Below, piece by piece: positions 7,778 through 16,330 of a stretch of DNA of 64,000 bases. Location of the stretch: positions 928,802 to 992,801 of the forward strand of contig NZ_FKBS01000014.1 of NCBI RefSeq assembly GCF_900078315.1. The letters run 5' to 3'. A model generated the notes under the pieces. The model searched no databases. It was not told the origin of the DNA and saw only the letters and a program-made list of their open reading frames with translations. The stretch's first letter is position 1. Every line of letters begins with the position of its first letter. Made by a program: the position numbers and the translations under genes. The stretch comes from Bordetella ansorpii. GTDB taxonomy: Bacteria; Pseudomonadota; Gammaproteobacteria; Burkholderiales; Burkholderiaceae_B.

Positions 7778-9121
7778 TCAATGGGCCGAAGCAAACTCCA
7801 ATCGCAGGAGCGCGCCGCCGCCGGGCGCTGTCGAGAGGGTGACGCGGCCGTGGTGGTGATCCATGACCTGCTTGACCAGGCTCAGGCCGAGCCCCGTGCC
7901 GGCATCGCGCGGCCGCAGCCGGTGGAAGGGTTCGAATACCCGCTCGTGCTCTTCTTCAGGAATGCCGTACCCGTTGTCCTCGACTTCCAGGCAGGCGCCG
8001 CGTATCCGCACGATCACCCGATCGCCGCCATGCTCCACGGCGTTCTGTATGAGATTGGTCAGCACGCGTGCCATTGATCCGGCGTTGCCCACGATCTCTC
8101 CGGTCCGTTCGACGCGGACCTCGATGGCCTTGTCCGCCGCGATCAGCACGGGTGCCAGGTCGGCGGCGACCGTGCGTGCAAGCATCGCCAGATCGATCCG
8201 TTCGGTCGGCGCCCCGTTGTCCAGCCGATGCAGGTCGAGCAGCTGCTCGGCCAGATTCGCCAGGCGCGATACGTCGGGCAGCAGGCTCTGCATGCCTTCG
8301 TCGTCCGCGGCCTCGATTTTCATCCGCAGGACGGCGATCGGAGTGCGCAGTTCATGGGCTGCCGAAGCGATGAAGCGGTGCTGCCGCTCATAGCCCTCAT
8401 CGAGGCGGCCGAGCGCCGCGTTGAAGGCGCGAACCATCGGACCGATCTCGCGCGGCACATTGTCCTCGGACAGCCGGATGCCGCGACGCTGTGCGTCGAT
8501 CCGCTCCGTTTCGTCCGCGGTCTTCACGATGCCGGCCAACGCGCGCCTGACGATCCATGGCGTTGCGAGAACAGAGATGAGCGCCAAGGTGAGAAAAATG
8601 GCCACCGCCACGACGTTCGACGCCGTGGTGATCAGCGCCGAGAATGGCCGGACGCGGCCATGCGCGATGACATTCATGTCGCCGGCCGGACCGGAGGTCT
8701 GCCGCACCACGGCGGAAAGCGCATAGGGCGCTGCCTGCCCGCGCAGGTCCGCGGAGGAAAGCTGGTCGAGATGGGGCACGAGCGCCGCCAACTCCGGCGG
8801 CACCTGGCCGAAGGAGACCACGAGGCCGTCGCCGAGCCGGGCCGCGAACCAGAGATTCGGCGCCTCTTCCCGCAGTTGTGCCAAGGCGGGCGTCATGTTC
8901 ACGGCGGCATTGCCGGCCGCATCGCGGACGATCGCGTCGGCGGCGATTCTCACGACCGATTCGTCGGCGTACATGCCGTCCAGCGCCGAGTTGACGAAGA
9001 ACAGGACGAAGCCGATGGCGGCCGCCGCGATCGCCAGAAACTGCAGAATGAGCTGCCTGGCGATGAGGCGTGCCTTCAACGAAGGCTGGCGGCGCTCATT
9101 CCTGGGAGCGCGGCGCGTCAA
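7778..9121 (-). CDS. Sensor histidine kinase
   Basis: I place the start at a TTG (9121) that overlaps the response-regulator stop as TTGA; no ATG fits the N-terminus. The 447-residue protein has a first membrane helix (ILQFLAIAAAAIGFVLFFV), a periplasmic sensor of about 120 residues, and a second helix (VAVAIFLTLALISVLA). These are followed by HAMP, the phosphoacceptor box SAAHELRTP, N-box NLIQNAVEH, G1 box DNGYGIP and G2 box GTGLGLSLV. All catalytic boxes are intact. It pairs with the OmpR-type regulator at 9118-9792. The signal is unknown. Confidence 0.93.
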   Translation of the reverse strand: MTRRAPRNERRQPSLKARLIARQLILQFLAIAAAAIGFVLFFVNSALDGMYADESVVRIAADAIVRDAAGNAAVNMTPALAQLREEAPNLWFAARLGDGLVVSFGQVPPELAALVPHLDQLSSADLRGQAAPYALSAVVRQTSGPAGDMNVIAHGRVRPFSALITTASNVVAVAIFLTLALISVLATPWIVRRALAGIVKTADETERIDAQRRGIRLSEDNVPREIGPMVRAFNAALGRLDEGYERQHRFIASAAHELRTPIAVLRMKIEAADDEGMQSLLPDVSRLANLAEQLLDLHRLDNGAPTERIDLAMLARTVAADLAPVLIAADKAIEVRVERTGEIVGNAGSMARVLTNLIQNAVEHGGDRVIVRIRGACLEVEDNGYGIPEEEHERVFEPFHRLRPRDAGTGLGLSLVKQVMDHHHGRVTLSTAPGGGALLRLEFASAH

Positions 9122-9792
9122 GTCGCGTCTCTCAGCAGGTAGCCCACCCCTCTGACGGTGTGGATCTCGACGCCTGCGCCTGCATCGCCCAATTTCCGGC
9201 GCAGGCGCGAGACATGGGAGTCGAGCGTGTTCGACTGGATCGAGTCGTCGAAGCCGTAGACGGCTTCTTCGAGCATCTCGCGCAGGACGGTACGGCCGCG
9301 GCGGCGCACCAGCGCGGTCAACACGCTCGCTTCCCGCCTTTGCAGTTCCAACTGCTTGCCGCCGACCCATGCTTCGCCGTAGGCCATGTCGAACACGAGT
9401 CCGCCGACAATCACCTCGTCCGGCGCCAGTTCGTTCGGGCGCCGCCGCACCGCGCGCATGCGAGCGAGCAGTTCTTCGAGTTCGAAAGGCTTGACCAGGT
9501 AATCGTCGGCGCCGTCGTCCAGTCCGGCGACGCGGTCGGCCAACTCGCCGCGGGCGCTCAATACGATGATCGGCACGCCCGGCATGTTCTTGCGCAGTGG
9601 CGGGATCAGGGCCAACCCATCGCCATCGGGCAACGTGCGGTCGAGCAGGACGATTTGGTGCGCGCCTGTGCGCGACGCTACGCTGGCCTGCGCGATGTTC
9701 GGCACCCAGTCGACCACGAAGCGGTCTCGTTCGAGGGCGCTGCGCAATGGCTTGGCGAATTCCGCCTCGTCTTCAATCAGCAGGATCCGCAT
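9118..9792 (-). CDS. OmpR-family response regulator
   Basis: A 224-residue two-domain regulator. The receiver domain has the acidic pair in IEDEAEF, phosphoacceptor Asp51 in VLLDRTLPDGDG and Lys in YLVKPFE. The C-terminal winged helix ends SNTLDSHVSRLRRKLGD then VRGVGYLL. It is translationally coupled (TTGA overlap) to the histidine kinase gene downstream. Its gene targets are unknown; the CPBP protease and lipoprotein genes further along are candidates by position only. Confidence 0.96.
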   Translation of the reverse strand: MRILLIEDEAEFAKPLRSALERDRFVVDWVPNIAQASVASRTGAHQIVLLDRTLPDGDGLALIPPLRKNMPGVPIIVLSARGELADRVAGLDDGADDYLVKPFELEELLARMRAVRRRPNELAPDEVIVGGLVFDMAYGEAWVGGKQLELQRREASVLTALVRRRGRTVLREMLEEAVYGFDDSIQSNTLDSHVSRLRRKLGDAGAGVEIHTVRGVGYLLRDAT

Positions 9793-9888
9793 GGTTTCCT
9801 CCAGGAGCCCGAAAGGACACGGCCCTGGCGGGCCATTTCAGCGCCGGGCATGGCAGCCTTTCCGGTAGCAGAGCCGACATCGTAAGAC

Positions 9889-9923
9889 AAAAAAAGGGCG
9901 TACGTCCTTCGACGCACGCCCTT
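9889..9923 (-). terminator. Rho-independent terminator of the htrA gene
   Basis: On the minus strand a 13-bp stem (AAGGGCGTGCGTC with GACGTACGCCCTT, one G-T pair) has the loop GAAG and is followed by a run of seven T. It lies 43 bp past the htrA stop and separates htrA from the next two-component pair. It works in the minus direction only. Confidence 0.92.
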
Positions 9924-9965
9924 CAAAAAGGCTGGCGAACACCAGCCCATCGACCAATCAAACCA

Positions 9966-11417
9966 TTAACCGCCGATACGCACCGGCACGAAGATCTTGT
10001 CGTGGCCACGCTGGATCAGCAGCGCCACCGAGCCCTTGGCGCGCGAGACTTCGTGGCGCACCTGCTCGGCGCTGCTGGCCGGCACGCCGTTGACCGACAG
10101 GATCACGTCGCCCGGCTGAATGCCGGCGCGGGCGGCGGGGCCGCCGGCCTGCTGCACCAGCACGCCCGGCGCGCCTACCGCCTGCTGTTCCTGCGGCGTC
10201 AGCGGGCGCAGCGCCAGCCCCAGGCGGCCCTGGCCGGGCTGGCTGTCGCTCTCGTCATCCGCCGAGGCCTGCTGCTTGCTCATGTTGCCCAGCGTGGCGG
10301 TAAGCTCCTTGGCCGCGCCATCGCGCCAGATTTCCAGGGTGATCTTCTGGCCGGGCGAAGACAGGCTGATCAGCGACGACAGGTCGCCCGAGGACACGAT
10401 CTCGCGGCCATCCACCTTGCGCACCACGTCGCCCGGCTTCAGGCCCGCCTTCTCGGCGGCGCTGTCGGGCTGCACGTTGGATACCAGCGCGCCGGAGGGC
10501 GACTTCAGCTTGAACGAATCGGCCAGCGCCTGGTTCACCTCCTGCACCGTCACGCCCAGCATGGCGTGCTGCGCCTTGCCGTGCGCCAGGATCTGATCCT
10601 TGATCTTGTAGGCCACGTCGATCGGAATCGAGAACGACAGTCCCTGGTAGCCGCCCGTGCGGCTGTAGATCTGCGAGTTGATGCCGACCACTTCGCCACG
10701 CGCGTTGAACAGCGGGCCGCCCGAGTTGCCGGGGTTGACCGCCACGTCGGTCTGGATGAAGGGCACCGACGTGTCGTCGGGCAGCGAACGGCCCTTGGCG
10801 CTGACGATGCCGGCGGTGGCGGTGTTTTCCAGCCCGAACGGCGAACCGATGGCCAGCACCCATTCACCCACTTCCAGGTCGTTGACGTTGCCGATCTTTA
10901 CGACCGGCAGGTTCGACGCGTCGATCTTCAGCACGGCCACGTCCGTCTGCGGATCGGAGCCCAGCACCTTGGCGCGGAACTCGCGGCGGTCGGTCAGCTT
11001 GACCGTCACTTCCTTGGCGTCCTTCACGACGTGGGCATTGGTCAGGATCGTGCCGTCGGCGCTGATGATGAAGCCAGACCCTTCACCGCGGATCGGCACT
11101 TCGCGCTGGCCGCCGCGCGGCATCATCCGGCCGCCGCCGGGAAAGCCCGGGAACTGGCCGAAGAACTGCGCGAAGGGATCGTCTTCGTCCGATACCTTGG
11201 TGCTGCCCGTGATGCTGATGTTGACCACGGCGGGGCCGTACTGGCGGGTGATCTGCGCGAAGTTCGGGGGCGCCACGGTATTGACCGGGGCCTGCGCCTG
11301 TGACTGGGCGTGCGCGGGCGTGGTGGCCAGCAGGGCGGTGGTGCCAGCGCCGCCAATGGCGCCCGCGGCAAGCAGGGCGATGACCAGACGGCTGGGGGTG
11401 ATTTGCGTGGCGCTCAT
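9966..11417 (-). CDS. Periplasmic serine endoprotease, HtrA/DegP (Do) family
   Basis: A 483-residue protein from the ATG at 11417, chosen because GAGGAG lies 6 nt upstream; the ATG at 11447 lacks such a site. It has an N-terminal signal peptide or anchor ending in TPAHAQSQAQ. The trypsin-like triad is intact: His in LTNAHVVKDA, Asp in DVAVLKID and Ser in PGNSGGPLFN. Two PDZ domains follow (LGVTVQEVN region and LGLALRPLT region). DegP/MucD proteins degrade or refold damaged envelope proteins. It lies 93 bp downstream of a kinase gene that follows its regulator, consistent with envelope-stress control. Confidence 0.95.
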   Translation of the reverse strand: MSATQITPSRLVIALLAAGAIGGAGTTALLATTPAHAQSQAQAPVNTVAPPNFAQITRQYGPAVVNISITGSTKVSDEDDPFAQFFGQFPGFPGGGRMMPRGGQREVPIRGEGSGFIISADGTILTNAHVVKDAKEVTVKLTDRREFRAKVLGSDPQTDVAVLKIDASNLPVVKIGNVNDLEVGEWVLAIGSPFGLENTATAGIVSAKGRSLPDDTSVPFIQTDVAVNPGNSGGPLFNARGEVVGINSQIYSRTGGYQGLSFSIPIDVAYKIKDQILAHGKAQHAMLGVTVQEVNQALADSFKLKSPSGALVSNVQPDSAAEKAGLKPGDVVRKVDGREIVSSGDLSSLISLSSPGQKITLEIWRDGAAKELTATLGNMSKQQASADDESDSQPGQGRLGLALRPLTPQEQQAVGAPGVLVQQAGGPAARAGIQPGDVILSVNGVPASSAEQVRHEVSRAKGSVALLIQRGHDKIFVPVRIGG

Positions 11418-11510
11418 GTCGGCTCCTCGGAGCATGTTTTTGAACATGGCGCCATGGTGCCGGGGCTGTCTTAGGCGAATCTTAAGGCGGGGCTCGAGGA
11501 AGAAGATAAT

Positions 11511-12866
11511 TCAGGACGTCGCGGCCACGGCGTCGGGGACGTGGAAGGCGACGGCCGCGCGCAACCCTCCGCCCGGCGCATCCGACAACTCGACCTCCGC
11601 GCCGTGGCGCCGCGCCAGCGTGCGCACCAGCGACAATCCCAGCCCGCTGCCTTGCGCCACGCCGGGGTCGGTGCGGTAGAAGCGGTCGAACACCCGCTCG
11701 CGCTCGCTGGGCCGGATGCCGGGGCCGGTGTCGTCGATGACCAGCGTGATCATGCCGCCCGGCGCGGGCTCGATGCCGATGCGCACCTGGCCGCCTTCCG
11801 GCGAATACTTCACGGCGTTGTCCAGCAGGTTGCGCGCCAGCAGCACCAGGGCCTCCGCCTGGCCTGCCACCAAGGCCTGATCCGGACCGTCCAGCATCAG
11901 CTCGATGCGGCGTGCGTTGGCCGCGGGCAGCACTTGCGCGACGGCCTCGCGCACCGCCTGCACCAGATCGGTGGGTACCAGCGTGGGCGGCGGACTGCCC
12001 GCGTCGTAGCGGGCCATCGACAACAGTTGTTCGATCAGGCGCGTGGCGCGCGTGACGCCTTCGGAAAGGCGGCCGATGGCCAGTTCGCGCGCGGCCGGGT
12101 CGTCGCCCGCGCGCCGCAAGCCCTGCAATTGCAGCGCCAGCGCGGCCAGCGGCGTGCGCAATTCATGCGCGGCGTCGCCCACGAACTGCTGCTGCAGCGT
12201 GAAGGCCTGACGCACGCGCGCCAGCAGCAGGTTCAATTCCTGCAGCATCGGCCGGATTTCGTCGGGCAGGCCCGCGTCCGAGACGGGCGACAGATCATCA
12301 GGCTGGCGCGCGGCCAGTTGCGCCCGCGTGCGCGCCACCGGCCGCAGCGACAGGCTGACCACCCACCATACGACCAGCATCAGCAGCGGCGCGGCGGCCA
12401 CGATGGGGCCGACCGAGCGCAACGCCAGCGCGCGCGCCGTGGCGCTGCGCACGCGCACGTCCTGCGCCACCTGGGTGACCTGGAACGGCGTGGCCATCGC
12501 GTACACGCGGTACGAGGCATCGCCTGACTTCACGTCGGAGAAGCCCAGCAGCACCGGGTCGGGCAACAGGCGGCCCGACGCGGACTTGTAGAGTTGCGTG
12601 CCGCTGGCCGTCCAGATCTGGATGATGAGGTCTTCGGGGCGGGCGACGGGTTCGCCGGGCACGGGCATGGGCGGCGCGCCCAGCCGGCCGCCGCCCGCGC
12701 TCAGCGACAGCGCCGTATTGCGCAACTGCGAATCGAAGATGGCGTCCGTCTGCGCCAGCGTGCCGCGGTAGGCCACCACGGCCTGCACCAGCGCCGCCGC
12801 GAAGATGGACGCCAGCAGGAAGAGCAGCAGCCGCGCGCGCAGCGAATGGCCCAACGGTATCTTCAT
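11511..12866 (-). CDS. Sensor histidine kinase (QseC/TctE-like)
   Basis: A 451-residue kinase starting at the ATG at 12866, which overlaps the regulator stop as ATGA. It has two membrane helices (LLLFLLASIFAAALVQAVVA and APLLMLVVWWVVSL) with about 120 periplasmic residues between them. HAMP, phosphoacceptor box GDAAHELRTPLAAL, N-box NLLDNAVKYSPEGG, DTGPGI and GSGLGLSLV follow; all are intact. It pairs with the OmpR-type regulator upstream and precedes htrA, suggesting an envelope-stress or cation-sensing role, which is inference. Confidence 0.94.
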   Translation of the reverse strand: MKIPLGHSLRARLLLFLLASIFAAALVQAVVAYRGTLAQTDAIFDSQLRNTALSLSAGGGRLGAPPMPVPGEPVARPEDLIIQIWTASGTQLYKSASGRLLPDPVLLGFSDVKSGDASYRVYAMATPFQVTQVAQDVRVRSATARALALRSVGPIVAAAPLLMLVVWWVVSLSLRPVARTRAQLAARQPDDLSPVSDAGLPDEIRPMLQELNLLLARVRQAFTLQQQFVGDAAHELRTPLAALALQLQGLRRAGDDPAARELAIGRLSEGVTRATRLIEQLLSMARYDAGSPPPTLVPTDLVQAVREAVAQVLPAANARRIELMLDGPDQALVAGQAEALVLLARNLLDNAVKYSPEGGQVRIGIEPAPGGMITLVIDDTGPGIRPSERERVFDRFYRTDPGVAQGSGLGLSLVRTLARRHGAEVELSDAPGGGLRAAVAFHVPDAVAATS

Positions 12867-13522
12867 TGCTTGGGAATCACGTAGCCCACGCCGCGCACGG
12901 TCTGGATGAAGTCGTGGCCCAGCTTCTTGCGCAGGCCGTGCACGTAGACCTCGACCGCGTTGCTGGCGATCTCGTCCTGCCAGCTGTAGAGCTTTTCTTC
13001 CAGCTGGGCGCGCGAATAGATGACGCCGGGCCGTGCGATCAGCGGCTGCAGCACCGCCCATTCACGGGCGGTGAGCGCCACGGGTTCGCCGTTGATGGAG
13101 GCCTCGCGCGTCTGCGGATCGACCGTGACGCCGCGATGCTCGAACACGGGTTCGGCGCGGCCCTGGCTGCGGCGCAGCAGGGCGCGCACGCGCGCCAGCA
13201 GTTCGTCGGGATCGTAGGGCTTGACCACGTAGTCGTCGGCGCCGGCATCCAGGCCGGCGATGCGGTCGCTGACGGCGTCGCGGGCGGTGGCGACCAGCAC
13301 CGGCGTGCGGTCGCGGCGGGCGCGCAATTCGCGCAGTACGGACAGGCCGTCCTGCTGCGGCAGGCCCAGGTCCAGCAGGATCAGGTCGTACCCGGTGGCG
13401 CGCAAGGCGGTGGCGGCGGCGCGGCCATCGCGCTCCCAGTCGACCGCGTAGCCGTCCGCGCGCAGGCAGTCCAGCACGCTTTCGCCGATCATGGCGTCGT
13501 CTTCGACCAGGAGGATGCGCAT
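12863..13522 (-). CDS. OmpR-family response regulator (QseB/PmrA-like)
   Basis: A 219-residue regulator. The receiver has the acidic pair in VEDDAMIG, Asp51 in LILLDLGLPQQDG and Lys in YVVKPYDPDE. The DNA-binding domain includes SNAVEVYVHGLRKKLG and VRGVGYVI, as in the QseB/PmrA subfamily. It is the first gene of a regulator-kinase-htrA cluster on the minus strand. Neighbourhood suggests that it controls htrA, but no repeat operator was recognised. Confidence 0.95.
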   Translation of the reverse strand: MRILLVEDDAMIGESVLDCLRADGYAVDWERDGRAAATALRATGYDLILLDLGLPQQDGLSVLRELRARRDRTPVLVATARDAVSDRIAGLDAGADDYVVKPYDPDELLARVRALLRRSQGRAEPVFEHRGVTVDPQTREASINGEPVALTAREWAVLQPLIARPGVIYSRAQLEEKLYSWQDEIASNAVEVYVHGLRKKLGHDFIQTVRGVGYVIPKQ

Positions 13523-13839
13523 GGGTGGGGCAGGTAGGGACGGGGGGACGTTCTAGGATAGGCGATTTCCTGGCTTTTGAATGCGGAAACCGGCCCCGGA
13601 TCTATGCGTTTCAACAATGCGTCATGTGTCATGGCTCGAACTTTCGGGGAACCGGGCCGCTGGCTCGAAAAAAGCCATCCTCCCATGCCAGACCTGGCCA
13701 CCCGATTTCAAGAAGCGGCTGAATGATTATCCCTGCGTGATCGTGTCGTCGATCATTGCGCCCGCCGGAGGCGTTCGCAGGCACTAGAATCACGCCATCT
13801 ACTCATGCCGCCCAGGCGGCGCTTTCTGGATTGCCTGCT
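13523..13839. other. Divergent intergenic region
   Basis: These 317 bp lie between the divergent response-regulator gene and the small protein gene. Short frames exist here but have no codon bias or ribosome sites. I see no repeat or terminator; it presumably carries the two promoters. Confidence 0.5.
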
Positions 13840-14103
13840 TTGAAAAAAACCGACCTCGAAAAGAACAAGGGCCTGAAGATCATGGGCCAACTCAAATCCA
13901 CGCTGCCGCCCAGCCGCTTCGCCGGCGACGCCGTGCCCGACCGGCGCGAGCAGCGCAAGCTGGATCAGGCCGCTGGCCTGGTGCCGTTCGCGGTCAAGCT
14001 GCCCCAGGCCCAGGTCGACGCGCTGCGCGCCAAGGCGCAGGCCGACGGCGTGGCGATCAATGATTTGGTCAGCAGCCTGCTGGAAAAGGCCCTGAAAGAC
14101 TGA
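13840..14103 (+). CDS. Small conserved-type hypothetical protein
   Basis: I start this at a TTG (13840), giving 87 residues beginning LKKTDLEKNKGLKIMGQLK; an ATG at 13882 or a further upstream TTG at 13756 are alternatives. The upstream codons lack the bias seen after 13840. The protein is hydrophilic, with a central DRREQRKLDQAAGLVPFAVKL and a C-terminal VAINDLVSSLLEKAL that resembles the helix of ribbon-helix-helix proteins (VKLPQAQVDALRAKA before it). A DNA-binding or antitoxin-like role is possible but unproven. No partner gene is adjacent. Confidence 0.65.
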   Translation: MKKTDLEKNKGLKIMGQLKSTLPPSRFAGDAVPDRREQRKLDQAAGLVPFAVKLPQAQVDALRAKAQADGVAINDLVSSLLEKALKD

Positions 14104-14218
14104 TCGACACGGCGCCACGGAAGTTCAGTCGTGGCGCCGCCGATCTCTGCGTCGTGATCGGGAAGGCGTGATGCGGCGCAGCGGTGCTGCGCCACGGCGC
14201 ATGGCGAGGCGCCAGCCG

Positions 14219-14938
14219 TCAATCAGTCAGGCCCGCCGCGGCCGTCAACCCGAACGCCATGGCGAATTGCTTTTCTCCCCTGACGCTGAACCGCAGCGCC
14301 CGCGAATCCAGATCCCTGGCCAGCCATCCCCGCTCGCTGCAATGCTGCAACAGCGCCGCCGCCAATCCGCCCGCCAGATGCGGCTTGCGCGAACTCCAGT
14401 CCAGGCAGGGATATGCAAACCGCCGCCGCTGCCTTTGCAGCGCTTCGGGCCGCAATCCCAGCTTGCGCAGCGCCGCCTCGCCTTCGGGCGTAAGCTCGTA
14501 TTCATCCCCCGACACCCGCAGCCACCCTTGGGCCAGCATCGCATCGTGCATGCGCACGGCCAGCGTGCCGGCCATGTGGTCGTAGCAGGTGCGGGCGTGG
14601 TGCAGGTGCGGTGGCGTGGATGGCGTGAACGGCGCGCGCGGCACGCCCGCCACCACCAGCAGGGCCTCCAGCGCGGCCGCCACTTGCGGCGTGGCCAGGC
14701 GGTAGTAGCGGTGCTTGCCCTGGATGGCGATCTCGACCAGCCCCTGGTCGCGCAGCCGCGTGAAATGGCTGCTGGCGGTGGACGCGCTGATCTCGGCCAG
14801 CGCCGCCAGTTCGGTGGCGGTGCGCGCGCAGCCGTCCAACAGGCTGCACAGCATGCGGGCGCGGGCGGGGTCGCCGATGGCGGCGGCGACGGCCGACAGG
14901 CTGGTGTCCGCCGAGGCGGAAGCGGAAGCTGCATTCAT
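14219..14938 (-). CDS. ArsR-family helix-turn-helix regulator
   Basis: A 239-residue protein from the ATG at 14938. The N-terminal winged helix reads GDPARARMLCSLLDG, ATELAALAEISASTASSHF and IAIQGKHRYYRL, the ArsR pattern. A C-terminal extension of about 130 residues contains RTCYDHMAGTLAV and LTPEGEAALRKLG, found in larger ArsR proteins that sense organic ligands rather than metals. It is divergent from the MFS transporter gene at 15022, and a dyad lies directly ahead of its start, so it likely represses itself and the transporter. Confidence 0.92.
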   Translation of the reverse strand: MNAASASASADTSLSAVAAAIGDPARARMLCSLLDGCARTATELAALAEISASTASSHFTRLRDQGLVEIAIQGKHRYYRLATPQVAAALEALLVVAGVPRAPFTPSTPPHLHHARTCYDHMAGTLAVRMHDAMLAQGWLRVSGDEYELTPEGEAALRKLGLRPEALQRQRRRFAYPCLDWSSRKPHLAGGLAAALLQHCSERGWLARDLDSRALRFSVRGEKQFAMAFGLTAAAGLTD

Positions 14939-14940
14939 GG

Positions 14941-14956
14941 TTCGATATCTATCGAA
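14941..14956. promoter_or_regulatory. Dyad operator between arsR-type gene and MFS gene
   Basis: TTCGATA and TATCGAA form perfect 7-bp arms with a 2-bp spacer, 3 bp before the ArsR start codon. Position and symmetry fit an autoregulatory ArsR operator also covering the divergent MFS promoter. Confidence 0.7.
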
Positions 14957-15021
14957 GCGTGTACGACGCAGACGAGCATACTGCCGCCATCCGCAATGCT
15001 CAACACAAGGACATCCGACCC

Positions 15022-16287
15022 ATGAATGCGGCAGTGCAATCCGGATTTTTTGGCCATCGCGTGCTGGCCGCGACTTTCGTGCTGGCCATCTTCGGCTGGG
15101 GCGTCGGCTTCTATGGCCCGCCCGTGTTCCTGCATGCGGTGGTCGAACGCACGCAGTGGCCGGTGGCGCTGGTATCGGCGGCGGTGACGGCGCATTTCGT
15201 GGTGGGGGCACTGGTGGTGGCCAACCTGCCGCGCCTGTACCGGGCCTGGGGTACGCCGCGCATCACCTTCGCCGGCGCGGTGCTGTCGGCCCTGGGCACG
15301 TGCGGCTGGGCGTGGGCGCAGGCGCCGTGGCAACTGTTCCTGGCGGCGGCCGTCAGCGGCGCGGGCTGGGTGGGCCTGGGCGCGGCGGCGGTCAATGCGC
15401 TGATCGCGCCGTGGTTCGCCGCGCGGCGGCCCTGGGCGCTGGCCATGGCCTACAACGGCGCCAGCGTGGGCGGCGTGATCTTCTCGCCCTTGTGGGTGCT
15501 GCTGATCGGCACGCTGGGGTTCGGCGGGGCGGCGGCCCTGGTGGGCGTGGCGATGGTGGCCTGCCTGGCCGTGCTGTGCGGCGGCGTGTTTTCGCGCACG
15601 CCGCAGCAACTGGGCCAGTCGCCCGACGGGCTGCCGCTTTCCGAAGCCGCGGCGTCGGCCCAGGCCGACGTCCACCCGTTGCCGCCTGTTTTGTCCTGGC
15701 GTGCCGACCGCCGCTTCGTCACGCTGGCCGGCGCCATGGCATTGGGGCTGTTCGCGCAGATCGGGCTGATCGCGCATATGTATTCGTTGCTGGCGCCCGC
15801 CCTGGGCGACCGCTTGGCGGGCACGGCGATGGGGCTGGCCACGGCGTGCGCCATCCTGGGCCGCAGCCTGGCGGGTTGGCTGGTGCCGGCCGGCGCCGAC
15901 CGCCGCCTGGCGGCCTGCGCGTCGTACGCCTTGCAGGTGCTGGGCTCGGTGGTGTTGTGGATGGGCGCGGGCAGCGGCGATGCGCCCCTGCTGATCTGGC
16001 TGGGCGTGGCCTTGTTCGGCCTGGGCATCGGCAATGCGACCTCGCTGCCGCCCACGATCGCGCAGGCCGAGTTCGTGCGCGCCGATGCCTTGCGCGCCGT
16101 GCCGTTGATGGTGGCCATTGCGCAGGGCGGCTACGCGTTCGCGCCGGCGGTGTTCGGGGCGCTGCGCCAGTGGCAGGGGCCGGCCGCCGCCGGCGTGCTC
16201 TTCGGCGTGGCGGGGGTATTGCAGGTGGCGTCCATCGCCTGCCTGCTGGCGGGCCGGCGCCGGCTGCACGCGGCCATGGCGGGGTAA
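15022..16287 (+). CDS. MFS transporter
   Basis: A 421-residue carrier from the ATG at 15022; a frame-extending GTG at 14959 overlaps the operator and is less likely. About twelve membrane helices are visible, beginning VLAATFVLAIFGWGVGFYGPP, with conserved glycine-rich segments such as MAYNGASVGGVIFSPLW. The domain pattern is that of MFS drug or organic-acid carriers. Its control by the divergent ArsR-type regulator is implied by the shared 83-bp spacer. The substrate is unknown. Confidence 0.92.
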   Translation: MNAAVQSGFFGHRVLAATFVLAIFGWGVGFYGPPVFLHAVVERTQWPVALVSAAVTAHFVVGALVVANLPRLYRAWGTPRITFAGAVLSALGTCGWAWAQAPWQLFLAAAVSGAGWVGLGAAAVNALIAPWFAARRPWALAMAYNGASVGGVIFSPLWVLLIGTLGFGGAAALVGVAMVACLAVLCGGVFSRTPQQLGQSPDGLPLSEAAASAQADVHPLPPVLSWRADRRFVTLAGAMALGLFAQIGLIAHMYSLLAPALGDRLAGTAMGLATACAILGRSLAGWLVPAGADRRLAACASYALQVLGSVVLWMGAGSGDAPLLIWLGVALFGLGIGNATSLPPTIAQAEFVRADALRAVPLMVAIAQGGYAFAPAVFGALRQWQGPAAAGVLFGVAGVLQVASIACLLAGRRRLHAAMAG

Positions 16288-16288
16288 A

Positions 16289-16320
16289 GACGGCGGCAAA
16301 AAGGGACGGCGGCAAAAAGG
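16289..16320 (+). repeat. Perfect 16-bp tandem duplication
   Basis: GACGGCGGCAAAAAGG occurs twice in direct succession (16289-16304 and 16305-16320) in the short gap between the convergent MFS and EIIC-EAL genes. No stem-loop is formed. It is probably a slippage duplication. Confidence 0.85.
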
Positions 16321-16330
16321 CGCCGCGCGT

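Noticed and set aside
13525-13787. Short plus-strand frames upstream of the small hypothetical gene
   Set aside because: No codon bias, no ribosome site and overlapping one another.
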